A stretch of 64,000 nucleotides of DNA from assembly GCF_905147365.1 (NCBI RefSeq), contig NC_056412.1:16732001-16796000 (forward strand), in the 5' to 3' direction. The first letter of the stretch is position 1; each line of letters starts with the position of its first letter. This stretch comes from Aricia agestis. Taxonomy: Eukaryota; Arthropoda; Insecta; Lepidoptera; Lycaenidae. The notes below the pieces were generated by a model. It did not search any database. It saw only the letters and a list, made by a program, of their open reading frames with translations, and had not been told where the DNA came from. This document shows positions 1-11,045 of this stretch, one piece after another. The position numbers were made by a program, and so were the translations under genes.

Positions 1-336
1 TATTTTTATGTGTACCTTTTAGTGCTCTCCTAGATTTTAAACTCACCTGAAAGCGACAGTGTCCATAAATAATAGTCGTAAGTGTCTTTTAGTACGCTCT
101 GTGTTGAATTTACTATAGTCGCCATTTTATCTTATAATCTGAAACAAAAAAAATATACTCTTTTAAGGAATGAAAATTAGAGCTATTATGTCATTATGTA
201 ATATATTATGGTAAGTGTTTAATTGTAATTATTACAAGGCCATGCGATGCATTTTCAATTAGCCAATAATATACAATATATTCATTATTATATTTTTAAA
301 AAAAAATTGTAATAACACCGTGGGCGGCTAGTCAGT
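1..336. other. AT-rich DNA, no feature recognised
   Basis: Stops occur in all frames, A and T runs are frequent, and I see no inverted or tandem repeat. Confidence 0.5.
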
Positions 337-783
337 CAATAGGGATGACGACAAAGTCAAAGATTAGCTGATTTTTAACCGACTTCCAAAAAGGAGGAGG
401 TTATATGTTCGGCTGTGGAGATTTTTTTTTGTAATAAAATAAAGACAGCGATAAAATATAAGTATTTCCAAAATTTCAGCTTCATAACTTATGTATTTTT
501 TTGTTATGAGCCTTCAAAGTTGGATAGTCAAGTCGTTATTTTTTATAAAATGCCTTAATTTTTGAATACCATTCAATAAGTTATGCAATTTATAAAAAAA
601 AATCTTTTGAAACCACTTTCATAAACGCAATATTTAACATAGCTATCGATCACACTACATAAGCGTGACGTCACAATTAGGTAACATTTTGTATGGATAT
701 CCTGGTGAGTTTTTGAGCTATCAAAGTAATTTTTTCACCGATATTCCTATTTTACCAACAAGAAAAAAAATCGTCATGCCTAT
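337..783 (+). repeat. R470 repeat, copy 1
   Basis: It shares body and ends with 3958-4437 (opposite strand) and 9449-9914. The termini form a short inverted repeat, ATAGGGATGACGAC at left and GTCATGCCTAT at right. This copy carries an AACCGACTTCCAAAA segment near its left end that the other two lack. TGACGTCA lies near 667, as in the other copies. It is probably a MITE; no target duplication is clear. Confidence 0.6.
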
Positions 784-941
784 TGTATCTTCTTTACTTG
801 TGTAGTAAATACCAGTTTAGATTGGCTTATAAATAATAATAATATTATAAAATTCTTCGCATCGCCTCATCACGTTTATTTTTTTATAACCCAAACTAGG
901 ACTTAAATATTAGTTAATATTAATATAATATTATCTTTATA

Positions 942-1704
942 AAGTGTTTTCCAATAAGGACTTGACAACTTTTTTTTTAAATAAAATTAAAACTATTTGA
1001 GATATTTCAAAAATTTTAGCATCGGGTTGAAGTACAATGAAAATATTTTTGAATGGAACACTATTTTGCTCATAATAAGGCCACCGCAGGCACGTTTGCA
1101 GCGGTGATTCGTTGAATCCAATTTTCTATGGCTCGGCTACACATTTCGGCTATTTCACCTTAAATTTTGGCTATGAGCTCTTCTAAGGTTGTCGACTTAA
1201 CCAACGACTTAACGCAGCCCCAAAGAATAAAATTAGGAGGCGTTAAATGGCACGAAAGCGGAAAGAGGCGCTTAATCAACTTGTCCATTTTTTGAGATAA
1301 CACGCTCATCTAACTTGCTCTTCAATAAATCGATTGTAACGTGTGCTGTGTGGCTTGTGGCGCCGTTCTATTGAAACCTCATGCTGCCCAAGTCTATATC
1401 TTCCAATCCGGGCCAAAAATTACCCACAATCATAGCCAATCTGCCTGTCTACAAGCGACTGTCTACTGTCTACTGGCGAGAATTACGACTGAAAATCGGA
1501 GTTAACGCTCTTAAAGTAGCGGCCACCAACTCCGAATTTCTGTAGTAAATTTTTAATATTTTCAGACTTTGTTCGTTCGTGTAATTCACCATGATAAAAA
1601 TGTAATGTCTACTTAATAAACTGACAGTGACAGGTGGATGTTAACTGAAAGGGTGCGCCCACAAACTAAATTCAAAATTGTCAAGTCCCTACTGGAAAAC
1701 CCTT
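942..1704 (-). mobile_element. Internally deleted mariner-like transposon relic
   Basis: Terminal inverted repeats of about 27 bp (AAGTGTTTTCC at left, GGAAAACCCTT at right, three mismatches) are flanked by TA at 940-941 and 1705-1706, the mariner target duplication. The minus strand around 1180-1420 reads as a decayed transposase: a segment like QQ-DGATSHTA is visible, but with a stop in place of one Q and N in place of the catalytic D, followed by a conserved LTPPNFILWG stretch. At 763 bp it is shorter than a full mariner (about 1.3 kb), so much of the gene is lost. It cannot encode an active enzyme. Confidence 0.8.
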
Positions 1705-2007
1705 TATTTTTATGTGCTTAATGCTTATTATAACATATTATTATTCTGAACACAGGCTTACAACAAATAAGCAATTCAGTAAATTAGGAAAGTTTGACAG
1801 TTTCGTAGGGTCTACCATTATAATTTAATTCAGTAACAGATGTCACGCAGAATATGGGTAAAATGAACCCTTTAATACACAAATATCAATTGTTTTCAAG
1901 TATTAAGGCTTTAACAATCAGATGCACATAATATGACTTAGTATTTAATTTTAATATAATGCAAAGTTTACAAGATTTCTAAATTAAAATTTAAAAAATC
2001 GACTAAG

Positions 2008-2455
2008 TGCGAGTCCGTAAGGTTATAGAGCGAAAGTAGGCAAGAAATTGTGTTTTTGTATGGAATCCCTTTTAAATATTTATATTATTTTAATTTGATT
2101 CTTGATTATAATAAAATTAAATATAACTAAATATTTTGTGCATATTTTAAGTGCCTACTTGTTGCCATTATTGATTACGAGCAAAAAAGACCAAAAAAAT
2201 CACGTTTGTTGTAGGGGAGTCCCCCTTAAATATTTATTTTATTTTGTTTTTAGTAAAAGGGCTGCAGTCAAAGGGCTAGCTGTTTGATTGAACGGCTATT
2301 TAACCAGTGGACTGCGACACATACAAAATCTGTGAAAATTTCAGAAGTCTAGCCATAGCGGTTCTTGAGATACAGCCTGATGACATACAGACGGACAGAC
2401 ATCGAAGTCTTAGTAATAGGGTCCCGTTTTTACCATTTGGGTACGGAAAAATAGT
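2008..2455 (+). repeat. GTAC repeat, decayed copy
   Basis: It begins AAGTGCGAGTCCG, contains two blocks of the TGTATGGAATCCC type (GTATGGGAGCCCC in better copies), then a GGTTCTTGAGATACAGCC segment, and ends GTCCCGTTTTTACC-TTTGGGTACGG. Relatives lie at 16385, 26425, 28785, 30440 and 38595. The family is widespread in Lepidoptera; no coding capacity is seen. Confidence 0.65.
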
Positions 2456-3782
2456 AAAATAAGTAGATACTTCAACTGAATTAGCAACCAAAGTGTAGTT
2501 TATAATATTAATACTTACTGCCAGAGACAAAAAACGGTCGGTTTTCTATTTCTGACAATTTAGGTGAGATTATTATACTTTAATATTATAGTAACAGACT
2601 ACACCTACATTTTCATTGGCGCAAAACCTCGTGAGTTTTTTTTATTTCTTAAAACCACTTGCTTAATCTGAGTTAAAGTTAATCCTGGGTTAAATATATT
2701 AATATTCTCCTTCGATTTGAAACACTAAGCCAGGTTTAAGTGATGACCGTTTAAAACTAAATCAAAGGACTATAGCAAACAGAATCCCTGACGGTTTTTA
2801 CAGTAGTCGATTGCTTTACGATTCTATATAATATTTACTGTAAATTGGTTTCCATCGGTGAGATATGGGTCAAGTGGAGAGCGTAGAAAGTACGCATTGT
2901 CAATGTGTCAACTAGAATTGCCGAATCATCGGAGAAATTGCTCTTAGTAAAGATTTTCATTGCAACGAATTTACGGGAGCATTTTCCTTATGTTTCGTTC
3001 TAGATTGTTTGTAGAAAGTGTTTTGAATACAAGGAATAACTTGACTACTTCCTAAATATTTTATTTGAAATCATGAAGGGTCTGATTACATTGAAATCTG
3101 ATTAGATGATGTGATGCAGTTTTAAATGAGATATAAAATATTAGAAAAGGCACAGCGGGTGACAAGTCTGTCAATTCCATGTGATTCTTCTTGTGCTTGT
3201 GTGTGTTAAATAAACTGTTAAATAAACTGACTCATTAAGTGTCTCTTCTAAGTTCTAATCGAGTTTATCTGCACAGGTAGACCATTCTGATCCGATTTAA
3301 AAAAAAAACTTTCAGTGTTTTGCTCATTTATCGAAGAAAGCTATAATATATTATCACGCTAAGACTAGTAGAACCGAAGAAATAGAGGAAAATGTGGAAA
3401 AAACAGGAAAAATTATTAGAAAGAGTTTATGTCACGAACTACTGGAGCAATTTTTATTTGGCTCAGATATAGAGTAGTAGAGAGACATAAGCTACTTTGT
3501 GTAAAATGTACCTGCGGTTTCCGTAAAATTATGTTTCAAGTTAAAATCTTCAAATCAATTATGTGATTTTATTGCTAATAAATGTAAATTTATTTATGAT
3601 CAAAAGCTGTGTGAACAAATAAAATATAATTGCTGTTGGTCCATACAAAAAGACCAAGTCTTCATATTACTTATACTTTCAGTAAATAATATCATTATAA
3701 AATTATACTATTCTTTTAAAAACTGACCTTTAAAACTTAGGAGTACAGTTTTAAAATTATTCGTCAGTAAAAGATGCATCAG
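2456..3782. other. AT-rich DNA with one Helitron-like relic
   Basis: No gene is recognised. Around 3300-3460 the motif AGGAAAATGTGGAAAAAAC and its surroundings match the interior of the Helitrons at 15266-15606 (opposite strand) and 22182-23175, so this is a worn fragment of the same family. Confidence 0.45.
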
Positions 3783-3929
3783 GGGCCGTACCACGAAACC
3801 ATTTTGAGATTCAATCGAAAGAATTGGAATGCCGCGTCCTACTCCAACAAACGTGAAATGACGTTGTTGGAGCAGGACGCGGCATTCTCGTTCGATTTTT
3901 TGAGTCTCAAAACGGTTTTTTAGTAGGCC
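3783..3929. repeat. Hairpin MITE
   Basis: Two arms of about 60 bp are separated by a few bases. The inner part is near perfect: AATGCCGCGTCCT at 3829 pairs with AGGACGCGGCATT at 3874. The outer part (ATTTTGAGATTC / GAGTCTCAAAAC) is more diverged. The ends GGCCGTACC and TAGTAGGCC roughly mirror each other. Confidence 0.65.
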
Positions 3930-3957
3930 TATAACAGGTGTAAGCTGCATTTTCAAT

Positions 3958-4437
3958 AGGCATGATGACTATTTTTTTTTCTTATCGGTAATTGAAAGAC
4001 ACTTAAAAATAGAAACATTGTTGAAAGAATGACTGTGATAGCTTAAAAATTCACCAAGATATGACAATTCAAATATCTCATAAAAAAGACCTGCCCGAAA
4101 CGCTCCATACAAAGTGCTACGAAAGTATGACGTCAGTCTTTCGTAGTTTGTACGCATCGGGAGACAACATGGTTCGACAGGTATATTAAATATTGCGTTT
4201 ATGAAAATGGTTTCATAACAAAAGTTGCTTATAATTGGATAGGTTATCGAATTGTATACAAATATTAAGAAATGTAATTGAAAAAAAATTTGACTTGAAT
4301 ATCCAACTTTGAAGGCGCATAACAAAAAAACATACAAATGCTATCAAGCTGAAATTTTGGGAACACTTATTTTTTACCGTGATTTCTTTATTTTATTAAC
4401 AAAATTCGCTAATCTTTGACCTTGTCATCATCCCTAT
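3958..4437 (-). repeat. R470 repeat, copy 2
   Basis: This is the reverse-orientation copy of the R470 family, running from AATAGGCATGATGAC at left to CATCATCCCTATT at right. The long open frame inside it is an accident of the repeat and reappears in copy 3. TGACGTCA occurs at about 4129. Confidence 0.7.
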
Positions 4438-4591
4438 TATGTATTAAGATAATATTGGATTTGGATAACCAGAACAATAAAACTTAATAATTAAAACTTT
4501 TTGTACCCAAATATTCTATAAACTGTATTTCATCTAAGATTAATTAGCCTTATAATATATTTTGTATTGTAATAAATTATTAGATTACGCT

Positions 4592-4735
4592 TGCAAGTCG
4601 GTTGCGCCAAAATTCATTTATCGGGCGATAGCCGTCTTAAAGTATTACCTACCAAAGCGAATTTCAGAAAAAATGGGTTAAGACTAAAGAGGTAACAGAC
4701 GGACACACTTTCGAATTTATAATATTAGTATGGCT
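4592..4735 (-). mobile_element. Decayed Helitron fragment
   Basis: Read on the minus strand it has the family order: ATAAATTCGAAAGTGTG, a TCTG-type segment, a GAACCGATTTT-like degenerate block, then GGCGCAACCGACTTGC. Neither end is intact. Confidence 0.5.
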
Positions 4736-5919
4736 ATATAGATTACTCTCATTGTTATGAAAGGTTACCTGTTTGTGTGTATACTATTCGGTACAAAAAT
4801 TTTGAGAGTTTTTATGTTTGAATAATTGAAGAATTATTATTCGGCGAAACAAACCCGCACGAGTTCACTTTTCAACACAATATTACACACTGTAACCAAA
4901 TACGCATTTATATAAATTCATCTTCATTCTTAAAGAATAAAATGAATGGGTTATTTAAGATTATAAATTGAAAGATAAGATATTATAAATAACAAAGGTG
5001 GTAATAAGGAAGATCAGTATAATTATTTAAGTAATATAAAATTATTATTTATTTTAATATTTTAATATTTTCCAGGGCTGGTCAAAATTTATAAAAGGGT
5101 TTTACCCACAAACAAAAATAAATTAATTTTACGTAAGTAAAAATAATGACTTGTAATCAAAGATGGCAGGATAAGGTTATTTATAAATATTATATTAATA
5201 GTAGGTACCTACTAAAATAATAACGAATTAACAACAAATATTTTATTTAAACTCAAAACTTTACGCCACAAATTCGCTAATTCATCAAATAATATTATTA
5301 GTTGATCGAGTCAATTAATAATGATGACATTAATTATTGTTTGTAACATAATATTGTGTCTTTTGAATGTGTCGTGACAAATGTCCATTCAAAAAGAGAA
5401 AGCACGAACGAAAATACTAGGAAAGAAGGGGAAAGCATGGTATCAGGCTTATCTTCCGCGTAGTATAATATGCTAGTCTTCGACTTAGAATTTTCTATTT
5501 ATCTTTTAATGATTAAGTATTATTTTTAATCTATAAAATAATATTAAAAAGAAAAAAAACATAAGTTCATGGCGTGATGGACTACAATAATTACAATTAT
5601 TAATAATTTATTAAAATTATCCTTGGTGCGAAAACCTATAATATATATAGTATATACTTACCAAAAAAAGATAATGGCGAAGAGCCCATAGACGGCCCCA
5701 AATTGTATAAATAAAAAAAAAAAAAAAAAATATTTCATTTTATTCCAGAAATATTTGTAGAAGTCTAAGTAAGGTTTGAGAGGTGAGAAAATGTAGGAAT
5801 AGGATAGAAAAGAATAAGAGATTGCTAATATAACTCAACTAACTAACTAACCATACCAATATATACATGACAATAATATCGTGTTATAATATTATTATTA
5901 TCATGGTTTTCATTGATCA
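4736..5919. other. AT-rich DNA, no feature recognised
   Basis: There are many ATTATTAT-type stretches and an A-run at 5712-5730. I see no coding frame, inverted repeat or known repeat family. Confidence 0.45.
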
Positions 5920-6360
5920 TAAGAGGGTAACTAACCCAAAAAATCAAAATCGTGCTTCTCTCTTCACACTCACGCCCGTCTTTCATATTATGCCAGGTGA
6001 AAAAGGACGACGCGGATTCATCGCCAAATTATTTTTTCTTAATAACTCGATAAATATACAACATTTTAAAAATCCGCTAGGTTGGTTTCTCAATGATAGA
6101 ATATTATACAATGTGTTAAAATATTAACTTAGTTCAATGCACGGTTATGGCAATAAATGAAAAATTCGTGAAAATTAGCTGCATCTTTGTGATTTTTTTC
6201 TATCGAGAAAATTTTAAGATATCGTGTTTTAGCTCAGATTGAATTCTCAGAAATATAATTTAGTATCTAATTTTAGAAAATGAAACAATTCGGGGCTTAT
6301 TTTCAAGTATAAAAATGAATTATAACATCGACACTTTAGGGGTAGTAGCCCCCTTAAATA
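5920..6360 (+). repeat. Interspersed repeat (GAAAAAGGACGACGCGGATTC family)
   Basis: The same sequence recurs at 28300-28640 and, shorter, at 35680-35775, both on the minus strand. Shared blocks include CTCTTCACACTCACGCCC, GACGACGCGGATTC and GCCATAACCGTGCATTG (minus form). The open frame inside belongs to the repeat and is not shared as protein. Confidence 0.6.
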
Positions 6361-6829
6361 TTGTTTTCCCTATCCATGACAATATATTGACCTAAAGTCC
6401 AGCTCAAATTTGGAGGGAATTATATTGCGTAAGAAGCTAGAGTTATGTTCTCTATCTTATTTTAAGCAATCTCTATCTATACTTGTTGTGATCGGATAAG
6501 TTATAAGTTATAACATTATAATGATCAAAATTTTGAGTAGGGTGAAGCGTAGAAAATATTAAACATTTACTAGCTGATCCGACAAATATTGTGTGGGGTA
6601 TAGGAATAAACTTGATCCCACTGTTATCATATTTTCTGTGATGAATATTTCAGTAAAAAACATATTTTTTCGATATTTCATTATATATCATAGAACAACA
6701 TTAAAGAGTTTTATTTTTTAAAAGCTTTTATTTAACTTGCTCTGTATGTATGTAAGTATGTATGTTACGGTGGAATTTTGGAACTCAATTTTGAAGTAGA
6801 TATATTTAACCGATTGAGCTGAAATTTTG
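6361..6829. other. AT-rich DNA, possible Helitron-like start
   Basis: No gene is seen. The stretch near 6570 (CTAGCTGATCCGACAAAT) resembles the reverse of a Helitron 3' end, but no second end is found. Confidence 0.3.
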
Positions 6830-7217
6830 CATACACGTTTAGTTTGGATGACCATGCACGATGTGGTATGTGACATCACTCTCAGTCCAATATGGCCGAC
6901 CATCCATGATGGTGAAATAATTACTTTCTATGCAGTCCTACAATATGGATATTAAATGAAAGGGTTTTTTGAGAGTAACTCGAAAACGAATGTAATGTCA
7001 TTCTCCATCCAAAATGGCGGAGCATCCAAGATAGGGGAATAGTTATTTTTAATGCACTACTGCAATATGGGTATCAAAGGAAAGAACTCATTGAGAGTAT
7101 CATATAAACGAATGTACTGTCATTCTACATTCAATATGGCGGCTCATCCAAGACACGGGAATACATGGTTATTTTTAATGCATTTCTGCAATATGAGTAT
7201 CAAATGAAAGGGCTCAT
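6830..7217 (+). repeat. Tandem array, 122-126 bp unit
   Basis: About three units. The marker CAATATGG occurs at 6941, 7063 and (as CAATATGA) 7189, giving periods of 122 and 126. Each unit has a TCATTCTACATCCAAAATGGCGG-like block and ends with ATCAAATGAAAGGG. The last unit breaks off into the TCGGG microsatellite. Confidence 0.75.
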
Positions 7218-7296
7218 TGATCGGGTCGGGTCGGGTCGGGTCGGATCGGGTCGGGTCGGGTCGGGTCGGATCGGGTCGTGTCGTGTCGTATCGTGT
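7218..7296 (+). repeat. TCGGG pentanucleotide microsatellite
   Basis: About fifteen units, mostly TCGGG with some TCGGA, drifting to TCGTG and TCGTA at the right end. It starts exactly where the preceding unit would read ATTGAGAG. It is GC-rich in an AT-rich setting and is not the insect telomere repeat TTAGG. Confidence 0.9.
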
Positions 7297-7814
7297 ATGC
7301 GATACTATATGTGTCATGTCATGTTATGTCAAGTCAAATCCAGTCTGGTTTTAGACAATTTTTGTTAAGTGAAATTTAAATTTTTAGTCATGTAGAAATA
7401 AACGGAATATTTTTAAAACAGCTCGCTAGATATAGACACGGTTTTTTCACTGATTAAAATCAAGTACGATTTCTTAAGGACTTAAGTAAATCAGATTTTA
7501 ACAAATTCTTGAAACAAAACTAAGAACATACTAACAGACTAATAAATCTACCCAGAGATATCTAAAAATCAAAAAATAAATTATATATTCAAAAAACTTT
7601 TTGAAAAAAAGCTTTTATTTTAAAAACACTCTTAAAAGACGAAAATAAAATTCTCCTTGAAATGTATATTAAAATATAACCTCAATATACTGTACAATTT
7701 GCATGATAAGAAAAGCTTGTCGCGCGATTTGTGAATAAACTAGCTAGTAGGTACCAATTTAATAAGGATTAAATTGATATCCGATAATCCGAAGCTCTTC
7801 TTATATTTATAGAA
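7297..7814. other. AT-rich DNA, no feature recognised
   Basis: No repeat partner in the window and no coding frame. Confidence 0.4.
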
Positions 7815-8048
7815 CTAGCTGTTGCCCGCGACTTCGTCTGCGTGGACTTTAGTTTATAGCGCGCGGTGTCAACAAAATTTGTCAAATTTAAAAAACTTTT
7901 TAAAACCCTGGCAAGTGGTACCCCTCTTAGGGCCGCGCTACACCGGAATGGCAGCGCTGAAAGTGCTCGCCTCGCCGCTGCTATTCCGGTGTAGCGCGGC
8001 CCTTAATTAATCAAAATACCCAAAAACAGCTGTGCAGTGTGCACATAA
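7815..8048 (-). mobile_element. Helitron 3' portion, split by a later Helitron
   Basis: On the minus strand it ends CCACGCAGACGAAGTCGC... CAACAGCTAG, followed by T. Its sequence matches the 3' part of the plus-strand Helitron ending at 8808, but inverted: the GTGCAGTGTGCAC block occurs at about 8034 and, reversed, near 8680. The remainder is missing to the right, where the other Helitron begins. Confidence 0.65.
7930..8002. mobile_element. Hairpin MITE with TTA duplication
   Basis: GGGCCGCGCTACACCGGAAT at left is exactly mirrored by ATTCCGGTGTAGCGCGGCCC at right, with a 33-bp loop that is partly complementary. TTA at 7927-7929 and 8003-8005 flanks it, as expected for PIF/Harbinger-type insertion. 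It lies inside the minus-strand Helitron fragment. Confidence 0.75.
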
Positions 8049-8189
8049 TCTATACTAATATTATAAATGCGAACGTATCTCTGTCTGTCTGTCTGTCTGT
8101 CAGTCTCGCTTTCACGCCAAACGCCAAAAGTATCTCTGTCTGTCTGTCTGTCTGTCAGTCTCGCTTTCACGTCAAACGCCAAAAGAATC

Positions 8190-8220
<31 letters not shown>

Positions 8221-8808
8221 GCCAGTCTCGCTTTCACGCCAAACGCCAAAACTTCCGAACCGATTGTAATGAAATTTTGTATACAGATAGTCTAAAGCCT
8301 GAGAAAGGACATAGGCTACTTTTTTTACTGGAAAAAAGGGTTGTAAGGGGGTGAAAATGCCTAAATTTGTTCAAATTAAGTTAGTTCCAACAATTCATAA
8401 TAGATGGCGCCGTGAGTCTTCTACATCGCGCTGACGCTTGCTCAAAAGTCTTTCTATAAGACGTGGTATCATCTTACATTTAAGTTTCGATTTTTTTCGA
8501 TTGTTATATCTATTCTACGGTATTAAATAACTCAGTACTTTATCTGTGTGTGACGTAACCTTAAATCTATCAATGATAAATAGTTTATGGGTAAAGTTGT
8601 GTAATTGGAGGGCTAAATAAGCTTTAAAATTTGGCATAAAATATAAAGTTTAATATAAAAAAATGAAATACTTATTGTGTGCACACTGCACAGCTCTATT
8701 GATTTAAGGGGTACCAGGGTTTTTTATAAAAGCTTTTGACACCAATTTTGTTGACATCGCGCGCTATAAACTGAAGTCCACGCGGACGAAGTCGCGGGCA
8801 ACAGCTAG
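8049..8808 (+). mobile_element. Complete non-autonomous Helitron with triplicated TCTG block
   Basis: It starts TCTATACTAATATTATAAAT after A and ends GGGCAACAGCTAG before T. A module of TCTG microsatellite plus CAGTCTCGCTTTCACGCC is repeated three times at about 8079, 8140 and 8192. The interior holds GAAAGGACATAGGCTAC and no coding frame. The apparent reading frames here are the microsatellite translated. Confidence 0.8.
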
Positions 8809-8852
8809 TAATATTATACATAAAATATGTTTAAGATTTTTGAAATTTTATT

Positions 8853-9091
8853 TTAATACACATCCAAGACCCAGGAACATTGAAAACTTTTTGTTCCGCC
8901 TGCGGGACTCGAAGCCAGGACCCCCGGGATGAGCGCTGGCCACGCGCAATGCGAATTCATTTTCATCGATATTTTCATGGAAATAAGATATTTTCCCACA
9001 TCAAAATGTAGCCTATGTCCTTTCTCAGACTCTAGAATAACTGTGTACAAAATTTCATTGCAATCGGTTCAGTAGTTTTGGCGTGAAAGCA

Positions 9092-9162
<71 letters not shown>

Positions 9163-9200
9163 GATACTTTCGCATTTATAATATTACTCGTAGTATGGAT
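8853..9200 (-). mobile_element. Helitron 5' half with long GACA run and a SINE relic
   Basis: The minus strand reads ATTATAAATGCGAAAG, then about 19 TCTG units (GACA at 9087-9162), then GCCAAAACTACTGAACCG and CATAGGCTACATTTT. At 8855-8950 it adjoins the 3' part of a tRNA-type SINE (minus strand) related to the one at 33218-33335: both share ACACATCCAAGACCCAGGAA-type tails followed by TTCCGCC. Confidence 0.65.
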
Positions 9201-9390
9201 TACAGCAACGCAAGGCGAGCCATGAGCGGCTCGGCTTTTGCAATATAAATATTATAATCTTTATTTTTCAACGTGAAATGAACCTTAAATCACATAAATG
9301 AAGATTATATTATTTGGTGTAATAGTGAGTGTCATATCGCTAGTTTTTTCAAAATAGGTAGTGGGAGGATTTTTATTTAGATACAAAAAA

Positions 9391-10063
9391 GCACAGCGGG
9401 GCTAAAATGGTCACATTTAGCAATTCCTCTCAATCAATTCAGCAAATGAATAGGGATGATGACAAGGTCAAATATTAGATAATTTTGTTAATAAAATAAA
9501 GAAATCACGGTAAAAAATAAGTGTTCCCAAAATTTCAGCTTTTTTTGTTATGCGCCTTTAAAGTTGGATATTCAAGTCGAATTTTTTTTCAATTAAATTT
9601 CTTAATATTTGTATGCAATTCGATAACTTATGCAATTAAAAGCAACTTTTGTTATGAAACCACTTTCATAAACGCAATATTTAATATACCTGTCGAACAA
9701 AGTTGTCTCCCGATGCGTACAAACTACGAAAGACTGACGTCAGTCTTTCGTAGCACTTTGTATAGAGCGTTTCGGGCAGGTCTTTTTATGAGATATTTGA
9801 ATTGTCATATCTTGGTGAATTTTTAAGCTATCAGAGTCATTCTTTCAACAATGTTTCTATTTTTTAAGTGTCCTTCAATTACTGAAAAGAAAAAAAATAG
9901 TCATCATGCCTATTGTCAAAACTGTCAAACTGACAAATGTCAAATCAGTACAAAAATACAGAAATGAATTGCAAGCAGAGTTGCATTTTGCGATTTTAGA
10001 AAAATGAATCATTTTATGATTCATATCATGATTCTTCAAAGCGACCATTTTAGCCCCGCAGTG
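9391..10063. mobile_element. TIR element enclosing R470 copy 3
   Basis: CACAGCGGGGCTAAAATGG at the left end is mirrored by CCATTTTAGCCCCGCAGTG at the right end. It encloses the R470 copy at 9449-9914, so R470 inserted later. No transposase is seen. No clear target duplication. Confidence 0.6.
9449..9914 (+). repeat. R470 repeat, copy 3
   Basis: Ends ATAGGGATGATGAC and GTCATCATGCCTAT form inverted termini of about 15 bp. It contains a perfect 30-bp palindrome at 9724-9753 centred on TGACGTCA. Copy 2 has an imperfect version there and copy 1 only the core. Confidence 0.75.
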
Positions 10064-10944
10064 TTCTAATATAGAAAACAAACTGTGCCATGCTGGCTTT
10101 TCGGATGTAGAGAAGTTAGAGCTCTTCAATGAAATTGAATAATGAAATCGAATTAATACCGATGTTGTGATGATGTGATGTTTAATAAGTATAGAACATG
10201 AAATTTAAAGTAAAATTGAAGTAATTTACGTTTTGGGGTTAGGTTTGTTAGGGTCAGTCAAGAGTCAAGACTCAAGAGCATGTCATGGTCAAAACCGAAA
10301 AAAACTTCAATCTACCAACAAATAAAAATAGAGTTTGTTATCTATTTTATATTGAAGAAATTTTACAGTACCCATGTGGTAACTTGATGTGCTGTTATAG
10401 TTCGTCTGGTGGAACGAAAGAAGCCACCGCTTAGAGTCCTCACCCTTAAGCGGCCGGACAAACTGTACTTTTACTTTGTACCCATTTCATTTTGACCGCG
10501 CGCGTGCTTGTTAGGGGGCGCTAGGGTAATGTTTGCACACGGGCGCCACATGGGCTAGAGACGGCCCTGAAAATTACTATTTAAGGGGGCCTCCCATACA
10601 ACAAACCTGACTTTGTTGGCCTTTTTTTGCTACGCTTCTATAACTTGGTTGCGATGTGTGAAATCACCACTGTATGAATAAAAGTAAGTTATGTCATAAT
10701 TGCTCATAACTCGACCAAATAACGAGGACCCGTCAACTGCGTATTCAGAATCAATTTTTCTTATGGTACATTCTTCTGAAAGGCTTTGAACGACAAATAT
10801 ACTTTGATTGTACAAATCGATTCCCTCGTTGTGTATCTTTCGTTACTTGAAATCTTTAGTAATCTCAGACACAAAAATTGTAAAGCGATTTGCGCGCGTA
10901 AAATATTCTGTCACAATATAATATTACTTAGTTAGTTGACTGTT
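10064..10944. other. Mixed low-complexity and minor repeat DNA
   Basis: No gene is recognised. 10430-10570 is GC-richer and contains GGGGGCGCTAGGGTAATG and GCGCCACATGGGCTAGA, which looks like a repeat fragment but has no second copy here. 10585-10625 resembles part of the GTAC repeat (TCCCATACAACAAACCTGA). Confidence 0.35.
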
Positions 10945-11030
10945 GATACACTGGATTAATACATAGATTACTTTTTACTTCGGGAAATATCACAATTTAT
11001 TTCCCGGGTAAAACCGCGGGGGACAGTTAG
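10945..11030 (+). mobile_element. Helitron 3' end fragment
   Basis: It matches the 3' half of the Helitron at 19582-19781 (opposite strand): ATTACTTTTTACTTC, AATATCACAATTTATTTCCC, then CCGCGGGGGACAG. The final CTAG has become TTAG. Confidence 0.55.
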
Positions 11031-11045
11031 TTATGATAATATTAG

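Noticed and set aside
5867..6127. 86-codon open frame
   Set aside because: Lies in an interspersed repeat whose other copies at 28300 and 35680 do not keep the frame.
7218..7296. Telomere-type repeat
   Set aside because: Unit is TCGGG, not the insect TTAGG, and it grows from a tandem array.
8039..8354. Overlapping open frames rich in CLSVCLSV
   Set aside because: Translation of the TCTG microsatellite inside a Helitron.
9521..9826. 101-codon frame, similar to the frame at 3969-4337
   Set aside because: Similarity is due to both being R470 copies; the frame is not kept in copy 1.
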